A DNA stretch of 64,000 nt, from positions 6,882,001 through 6,946,000 of the forward strand of contig CM059622.1 of the NCBI GenBank assembly GCA_030435675.1, in the 5' to 3' direction. Source of the stretch: Steinernema hermaphroditum (taxonomy: Eukaryota; Nematoda; Chromadorea; Rhabditida; Steinernematidae). The notes under the pieces are model-generated. The model did no database searches. It saw nothing but the letters and a program-made list of their open reading frames with translations, and was not told the origin of the DNA. A program made the position numbers and the translations under genes. Shown piece by piece: positions 57,052 to 64,000 of the stretch (positions are counted from its first letter, which is position 1; the number at the start of each line of letters is the position of its first letter).

Positions 57052-59897
57052 CATGTAATACGCACAAGAAAACTGCAGTGTCAGAACGATATTAAGAGTG
57101 GAACACATCTAGGTGTTTATCATCTATTTATGTTAACCGCAAAAAGGCGAATTTGAGGTGGGCACTTCTGAAGGTTCCTTTGTTAGATCCGTAGAAAACA
57201 GAAAATTACTATGTTTCTCCTCGTTCAAAGAAAACAAACACTTTTGTGTAATGCGGACTAAGACGTTTTCAACAGAGATGTGAATCATCGCAACCTTGGC
57301 AAACACATCGCCTAATCCCTCCTGACAACGTGTGCGAGTACAAAACACGTAAATGTAATTACGAATGATAGGAACTCTGTTTACTCTGTGAGTCATCATG
57401 TAAACGTCTTCGGTTTAGTGACCTGTTGTCGCTTACATGCTTCTAGAAACATTTCTAACCATTTCGAAATGATTTTTACAAAATTTTATTTTTAACTTGA
57501 TATAAATAAATAGAACGACTTGAAAGAGATGATCCCCCAGATCGTACTGGACTTTGGCTGGTGACATGAGTGGCAGCCAGATGTTGATCTTGAATGTTTT
57601 GACTTCCAGCATAAACAAAGAGCGCCGTTGGAGCAGATTCCCCCTAGTCGCTTGGTGTGAAATCAAACGGCCGCTTCCTTCTTTTAATTAAATCCTCTTT
57701 TGCAGAAAATCTTCGAATTCCCGGGAGCACGTCTAGAAACTGACGCTTCTTCACGACTCATCTTGCTTAGGAATTGATGTGAAACGTTGCTAACGATCTT
57801 TTACAATCGTGACCTCGTCCCAATGAAGAAGACAGCCCTTCTTAAGTCGCGTTCCTATCACCGTAAAACAGAGATAGCGCCGTCCAGTGGACCCCATTGA
57901 GTCACACTGGCAGCTGACTCGGACACGTTTCGTCGGCGACAAACAGTCCTCTGCAGTCCACCCCTCCCCTCCGCTGCAATTCGTCGATCGATCTGAAAGC
58001 GGAACAATGACCTTCTTCATCGCAGTCGCGCATCTTCGCGATTTCTTCGCCCACAGAGCGCTTCTCTTTTTTGTGGCTAGCTGCCGCGAAGGGCCGCCGC
58101 CGGCTCTTGACCGTCGCGGCAACTGTCTCCCCTCTTTTGTGCCTGTTTACCCTTCCGTCGCCGCCTCTCGACGCGCCGCTTCCGTGTGTGGTCATCTCGA
58201 CCGTCCGTCCGGTCGACGCTAATTGGTCACCGGACTCAGATCTAGGAGGATTATCTCCTCGCCTCCCGCGGTGGACGATGACCGATCCAATCAGAGCGGC
58301 AAACTTTGAGTGTTTGGCGATTAGTGCCGGATCCAAATATGGCGCGTTTTGGTCCCTTTCTCGTGGAGCGTTTGTCTTCGGCCACGAACGGCTCGGAACC
58401 TGTTTGGTTCGTCGCCAATGAGAAGAAGCGCCGTCCACTTTAAGCCCACAACTAATGTTGTTCTCCAAAAAAAATCGATCGATGTAGCGAAATGTGGTCG
58501 AGATGCACAGCTGACAAAAACAAGATTTTCAAGGTTATGCGATGGATCACCACGACTGACAATCTATTGCGCGTTTTTGCTTTCAAATAGAGTCGCTCGT
58601 GAGAATTAGTGCACGTCACCTTTTCTTCTATCAACAAGTGTGACATTTCACCGTAAAAAGTGCAAATTGTTGCCGGGCCATAAAGTAGGTGCATCATCAT
58701 CGCTATCCTTTTACATCCCTCTATAATTATAGCACATTGTTATCCATCGCCCACAGATCAGTCAAAACAAAGAGACCTCGCCGTCTTGCACAGAAATTTA
58801 TTTTTCCGCTCCTCAATCTTCAACCTCTTCCTCTAATTAGCTAATTTCTGTCAGTCGCCGACCACCCTTTCTCGTCGTTCAAAGCTTCTTTTTCGCGGAC
58901 TGTACAATCGGCGCCTTGTTTCCACCCTTTCCCAACCGAGTATTTGCCCATACAGCTTCATCACCACCATTCAAAAAGCGTCCTTACCAAGGCGGCTGAA
59001 TTCTAAAGGCATCTTCCGACCGTTCACACGCGAGGTCGACGCTTGCGCAACGGCCTTTTGTTGGGTTATTGTTTAGGGCCATCGACGGTCGAGTTTCCAG
59101 ACGGAGTGAGTCATTAGATACCTATTCACTTTGACCTTCGAGATATGGTGAGAAGAGGGTGTTTATGCCCTTCAGCCAATTACACTCAGGTCAAATTTAA
59201 AGATTGTGTATGTTCTTACCCTCATCCAACTCTGGATTCTACCCTCATTCATGCCCTCAAACCTTGGTAATCCTCGCGCCAGCACGCCTTGTTGCAATTC
59301 GCCGTCGCCATCACGTTGCGCCACTCGCGATAATCGCCACAGATCAGAGATATCCGAGTCGCGCCTTCGCCCCTGTCCGGCGCTGACCCTGTGGCGCCCT
59401 GTAATTATGCATTCTTGCGCACGCGTCGCCAGTTCCTTCCCTTCGCAACGTTTCTCCCAATTGGAAACCTGTTCCCCTACTCCCGGGTGTGACTCATTTT
59501 TTGATTGAGATGATTGTGGCTGCGCACCGTGATTCACCGCACACCCGGTGACGGTGATGTTTTCCCGATGCAACGTGAACTCGCGAGAGTATCGATCGTT
59601 TACTCGAGGCGAGTAAACGCCTTTCCACCTTTCGGAAGGACCGTATATTAAGTATTTCTAATTAGTCATTGTGTGTCTTCCTTGAAATCTTCGCGTCTTC
59701 TACGACCTCTTAGTGGCGCCTATCTAATCTAGGCGCCATTCATTCGCACCTTCCCTCTTTGAGGCTAGTGTAACGCATTCCGCCCCGTGCTTCCTTGCAC
59801 TCCCGCGTTCCAAACCCCGACAGTTGGTCCTTTCCGGTGACTCACAAAAAGCGCGATTGCTCATTCGGCCTTTGGTTTCTGAAGTCTCTTTGCAGCG

Positions 59898-62800
59898 ATG
59901 GGTATTCTACCGAACCGAGTGCTTGTTCTGGTGGCGTTGGCTGTCCTCTTCGCCTCTTCCGGCACCGCCGAACTTCGAGGAGAGCACGTCTGCACGGAAC
60001 TGGAGGAGTGAGTTTCCGCGAGACCCGATTCAGAGCAGATCTGTTTGCTTTAGACGTGAGGTCATGGAACTCGAGAAGTACACGAAACAAGTCGTCCTGC
60101 AGACCACCGAGAGTTGTCTCGACATAACCAAGGGCTTCAAGTGTCCAGTGCGAAAGTAGGCTCTAAAATGCACATGTATAAAGCTGAGTATCCCGTGTAG
60201 GATTGGCGAAAGGACCTCCTACCGTAATGTGCCGACGATAAAGCCCGTTCTAGTGAAGAAATGTTGCGAAGGATACATCGAAGGCTCGAAGGATACGTGC
60301 ATCCGTAAGCGGTCGCCATATCCTGGCTACGGGAAAGTCCTTTTTCTTTAGCCAAGTGCAGTCCTGCATGCAAACGAGGCGAATGTGTCGCCCCGAATGT
60401 ATGCAAATGCGAAGAAGGCTACGGTGGGGACGCGTGCTCGAAGGCCTGCCCAGCGGGCACCTGGGGCGCCAAGTGCCGGGAGAGCTGCGACTGCAAGAAC
60501 GGCGCCGGATGCGACCCTGTCAACGGAAAGTGCCAGTGCCCCGACGGCTTCCTCGGGCCTCGGTGCGAGTCCACGTGCGAGGAAGGCAGCTGGGGTCCTG
60601 GATGCGCCAACACGTGCGTCTGCCAGAACGGAGGAAGCTGCAACCCTAAGACGGGAGAATGCAAATGCGCCCCCGGATTTTCCGGAAAACTCTGTTTGCG
60701 CAAATGCGACGAGGTCTGTTTGGTGAGAATTGCCTCAAAGACGGCCGATCTTGTAGGGCACCCACGGTCAAGACTGTCAGTATGAGTGTCGCTGTGAGAA
60801 TGGCGCCTTCTGCGACGCCGTCAACGGAAAATGCACTTGCCTAGCAGGGTTCACGGGCGATTTGTGCCAAGACGAGTGCCCCGATGGAACGTACGGGGAG
60901 AGGTGTGAGAGCAGGTGCCACTGCCTGAACGGGAACAAATGTGACAAGAAGTCGGGCAAGTGCCTCTGCGTCGGATTCACCGGCGACAAGTGCGAGAAGC
61001 CCTGTCCTTTGGGGGCCTACGGAGAAGACTGCACTAAGAACTGCAGCTGCGTCAATGGCGCCAAGTGCCATCCCTCCAACGGGTCCTGCGTCTGTGGCGA
61101 CGGCTTCAAGGGCGAACTGTGCGACGAGAGGATCTGTCCGGCCGAGAAGTTCGGAAGAAACTGCGAGAAGTCGTGCGCCTGCAACATTAATAACACCGAG
61201 ATGTAACCTCCCCCTTTCCACTTTTTGAATATCCCCACGATGCTTAGGTGCCACCCAACGCTCGGATCTTGTCACTGCAACGCCGGATTCACCGGAGGCG
61301 CTTGCAATACCGTATGCCCCATGGGATGGTTCGGAAAAGACTGCAACACCAAATGTGACTGCGAAACGGCCACGGGGTCCATGTGCGACCCGGTGACAGG
61401 GGAGTGCTTGTGCGCCCCTGGCTTCAAGGGGAAGCGTTGCGAAGAGAGGTGCCAAACGGGCAAGTTCGGCCTCTACTGCGAAACGGACTGCAACTGTGCG
61501 AACGGAGCCGAGTGCGACTTCAAGTACGGTACCTGCAACTGCACCCAGGGATGGAGAGGACCAACGTGCTCCCTTCCCTGCTGGGGAAACACTTTCGGCC
61601 TCGGTTGCAAGTCCTGCGACTGCTTGAACGGCGCCGGATGCAATCCCGTCACCGGAGAGTGCATCTGCGGCGCCGGAAGGACCGGCGACCGCTGCGAGCA
61701 CGTCTGTCCTCCCGGCAAATACGGTATCGGATGCAAGCTCGGGTGCCGTTGTGGTCGTAACGCGAAGTGCGACCCCGTGAATGGGCAGTGCGAGTGCGAA
61801 GAAGGATGGCACGGCGAGTTGTGCACCAGCAAGTGTCCCGACGACAAGTGGGGAGAGCAGTGCGACAGGGACTGCGACTGTAGCGGCCAGGGAACCTGCA
61901 ACCACTCGACAGGACGGTGTATCTGCAAGGACGGATTCAGTGGCGGTAGATGCGAGAACAGTAAGGAGTCCGAACCGAGGCAACTCTGAGCGCTGTTTTA
62001 GAATGTCCCTTCGGCAAGTTCGGACCCAACTGCGGAGCTTCTTGCGCCGACTGCGCCAGCGCTGAGCACTGCAACCTGGTCACTGGGGAGTGTTCTGCTT
62101 GCGCCCCCGGAAAGATGGGTCTCCAATGCGAGCAAAGCTGCCCCGAGGGCACCTGGGGCGAGGGCTGCAGTCAGAAGTGTGACTGCGCCTCCGGCCAAGC
62201 GTGCAACAACGTCGACGGAACGTGCGAATGTTCAATCGGGCACACTGGAAAGCGATGCGACCAGGACTGTCCCGAGGGCACCTGGGGATTCAACTGTTCG
62301 CAGAAGTGCCGAAAGTGCAAGAACAACGGATTCTGCTCGGCCATCGACGGAGAATGCAAGTGCCAGCCCGGATTCCAGGGGGAGACGTGCCAAATGAGTG
62401 AGTTTCCCGATTTGTGCCCTGAAATGTGCCTTTTATAGAATGCCCCGTCGGTCAGTGGGGCGCCAACTGCCTCAACAACTGCACGTGCGCCAGTGACCGT
62501 AAACAGTGCGATGCGGTCAGTGGCCACTGCCAGTGCGCCTCCGGACTCAAGGGAGACCTCTGCCTCGACTACTGTGAGGTCGGCTTCTGGGGACCCGACT
62601 GCATCAACCAGTGCAAGTGCAAGTCCCTCTCTTCGGACTGCTCGGCCACTACCGGAGAGTGTACGTGCAAGCCCGGATACTTCGGTGAATTCTGCGACAA
62701 AAGTAGGAGTGCGCCCTTGGTCCCTGATTAGAATCGTGTTCCAGTCTGCCCCGAAGGTCAATACGGCGACTACTGTAAGCAGTCGTGCGGCAAGTGCGAA

Positions 62801-63778
62801 GACGAGAACATGATCTGCGACCCCGTGGTGGGATGCTGCCGCGAAGGAGAGTCCTTCTGTGGCATCGCGCGCGCCGAGTTCGTGAGGGCGAACCCGTCGG
62901 GCATCGCCTGGTGGCCTTTCATCCTCATTGTCCTCGGAATCGTCGTCCTCGCCTTCGGTTCCGTCACCTACTACCGCTCCAAGTGGCTCAAGGAGAAGGA
63001 CCCCGACCTTCCTACTGTCACCTTCCACCCGGAGGAACATGGCTATCCCGGAGAGGACGTCGACCACACCGAATTCAACAACCCCCTCTACAACCGCAAA
63101 TCGGTGAACGATGGGGGACGGGTCGAGAAGGACCTGGAGGCCCTGAAGCTGGGCTTCTCCAAACCCAACAGTCGACCTCACAGTAGGCGCCGCTTTCCTT
63201 TGCCACCTTTCAGAATCGTTTCGCTTTAGACGAATACGAGTCTCTGGACGCCTACCGAGACGAGCCATCGACGTCGTCAGCGTCCGAATGTAGGCAACCA
63301 CTGCTATCCTCTGAGGAGAGGAGGCCGAATTCAGGCGACGACGGAGAGAGTTAGCGCATTTGCATGGTTTCCCTCTTTCCCTTTCCCTCTGTTGTGCTTC
63401 TAGTCCCCCGGTGCTTGCGAACGGCTTCTGGCTATCGAACACTCCACACGTGCATGAGGACACAATAAATCTGCATGGCACCCACTCACAGATCACTTCA
63501 CATAACGGGCATTCTTGCGGTGGTGGCGGTGCAACTCTAATAACACTTCTCCATTAACCACCGATTCTGAATTGAAGCCATCACAATCGAAGCGCTCGCT
63601 CGTCGTTTGTCGTTTGAAGTCGTCTCCTTCTCCCCTCACAGCTTCCAGCTGGACTTCTCCTGTCCCCCCGCGAACTCCTCTCATCCGGGTCGTTTCAGAT
63701 CACAGCTACGAAGTGCCAGATTGTAAGCGCAAGGCGCAGCACGACGACGAGGAGAGGCCCGGCAACTTCTACTCGTGA
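59898..63778 (+). CDS. ced-1: CED-1: EMI plus multi-EGF transmembrane engulfment receptor, 1027 aa
   Basis: Eleven exons: 59898-60007, 60054-60155, 60201-60304, 60352-60722, 60757-61202, 61248-61960, 62002-62397, 62439-62702, 62745-63182, 63230-63289, 63699-63778. A signal peptide (LVLVALAVLFASSGTA) is followed by an EMI domain (to CCEGYIEGSKDTC), then a long array of laminin-type EGF repeats (CPAGTWGAKC, CPDGTYGERC, CPPGKYGIGC and others). A transmembrane helix lies near residues 890-915 (WWPFILIVLGIVVLAFGSVTYY). The tail carries NPLY (Asn948), the PTB-binding site for CED-6/GULP, and YESL (Tyr984), an SH2-type site. CED-1 (MEGF10/Draper) recognises apoptotic cells on engulfing-cell surfaces. 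Exon junctions fall at EGF borders, mostly phase 1. A TTTGCAG acceptor lies two nt before the ATG. The C-terminal exon join is the least certain part. Confidence 0.95.
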
Positions 63779-63919
63779 ATCCTCGTGGACATAGACCTTC
63801 GCGGCCTACGGGTTACCTCCTCTTCCTCCTCTGCTCTGTACTTATCCCCCACCGGTATGATGAGTATTCCAGTACCACGCATCGATGAAATTCTTCAGTT
63901 CTATGTAGTTGTTGTATAT

Positions 63920-63925
63920 ATTAAA
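63920..63925 (+). terminator. Poly(A) signal ATTAAA of ced-1
   Basis: ATTAAA lies 141 nt after the ced-1 stop; it is the only hexamer of this kind in the short 3' stretch left in the window. Confidence 0.5.
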
Positions 63926-64000
63926 GCGTTCCTTTGAAGTGAATGTCGCCAGACGGTCGACGTCTCACATGACATCGGCCCTCCGCCACTTTCTCGGAGC

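Larger units (their letters stand above)
55937..59897. other. 4 kb gene-free region between suro-1 and ced-1
   Basis: Contains an inverted repeat at 56090-56388 and a pair of 67-bp direct repeats at 56787 and 56985. From about 57.9 kb there are GC-rich blocks (57.9-58.45, 58.8-59.6 kb). The longest open frame there (57902-58468, minus) is Arg/Ser-rich by composition and not accepted as a gene. The final 300 bp are the ced-1 promoter region. Confidence 0.5.

Noticed and set aside
57902..58468. 188-codon minus-strand open frame
   Set aside because: Arg/Ser/Gly-rich by base composition, open on several frames at once, no family resemblance or splice partners.
60841..61983. 380-codon minus-strand frame, and similar frames to 63496
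   Set aside because: Antisense to the EGF repeats of ced-1; the regular Cys spacing is on the plus strand.

Overview
This window is nuclear DNA of a nematode, most likely a free-living rhabditid outside or at the edge of Caenorhabditis (the species is inference). Three kinds of evidence support this. Protein coding is split by mostly 40-50 nt introns with TTTCAG/TTTTAG acceptors. Many start codons lie 0-40 nt after an unpaired acceptor, as in spliced-leader trans-splicing. Several genes are nematode hallmarks: an axin with RGS and DIX domains (pry-1 type), the multi-EGF corpse receptor CED-1, the ShK-tailed M14 carboxypeptidase SURO-1, and a serpentine chemoreceptor. Exon joins were worked out by hand from splice signals and reading frame; each multi-exon gene below closes to a whole number of codons.

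Layout. 1-5.1 kb: no gene seen. 5.1-12.7 kb, minus strand: a compact co-directional cluster, in transcription order a mitochondrial-type DnaJ protein, a short-chain dehydrogenase, an unresolved small exon region, a SON-like RS protein, an unrecognised 156-aa protein and a membrane-anchored CBM48 glycogen-binding-type protein. Spacing and acceptor signals suggest an operon or two. 12.7-18.6 kb: gene-free, with GC-rich blocks carrying GATA-like and Hox/Caudal-like sites. 18.6-23.7 kb, plus strand: axin, then a secreted thrombospondin-type-1 protein only about 0.2 kb downstream, then a divergent dienoyl-CoA-isomerase-like crotonase. 23.7-26.9 kb: gene-free. 26.9-28.9 kb: Sre/Srb-type chemoreceptor. 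29.3-32.0 kb: a small secreted peptide gene, TAF11, a large fold-back repeat and a neuropeptide-like precursor. 32.1-42.8 kb: a gene desert. 42.8-48.6 kb: SCYL2-type pseudokinase with a 2.9 kb first intron. 51.3-55.9 kb: suro-1. 56-59.9 kb: repeats and GC-rich non-coding DNA. 59.9-63.8 kb: ced-1.

The genes do not form one pathway. Axin (Wnt), CED-1 (engulfment) and SURO-1 (cuticle) are developmental genes with large surrounding non-coding territory. The minus-strand cluster is a housekeeping set (chaperone, redox enzyme, RNA processing, glycogen binding) of the type nematodes place in operons. No CRISPR array, rRNA, convincing tRNA or intact transposase gene was found. The most unusual items are the fold-back elements near taf-11 and suro-1, the altered crotonase active site, the TM-plus-CBM48 architecture, and a roughly four-fold excess of the heptamer TACCGTA.
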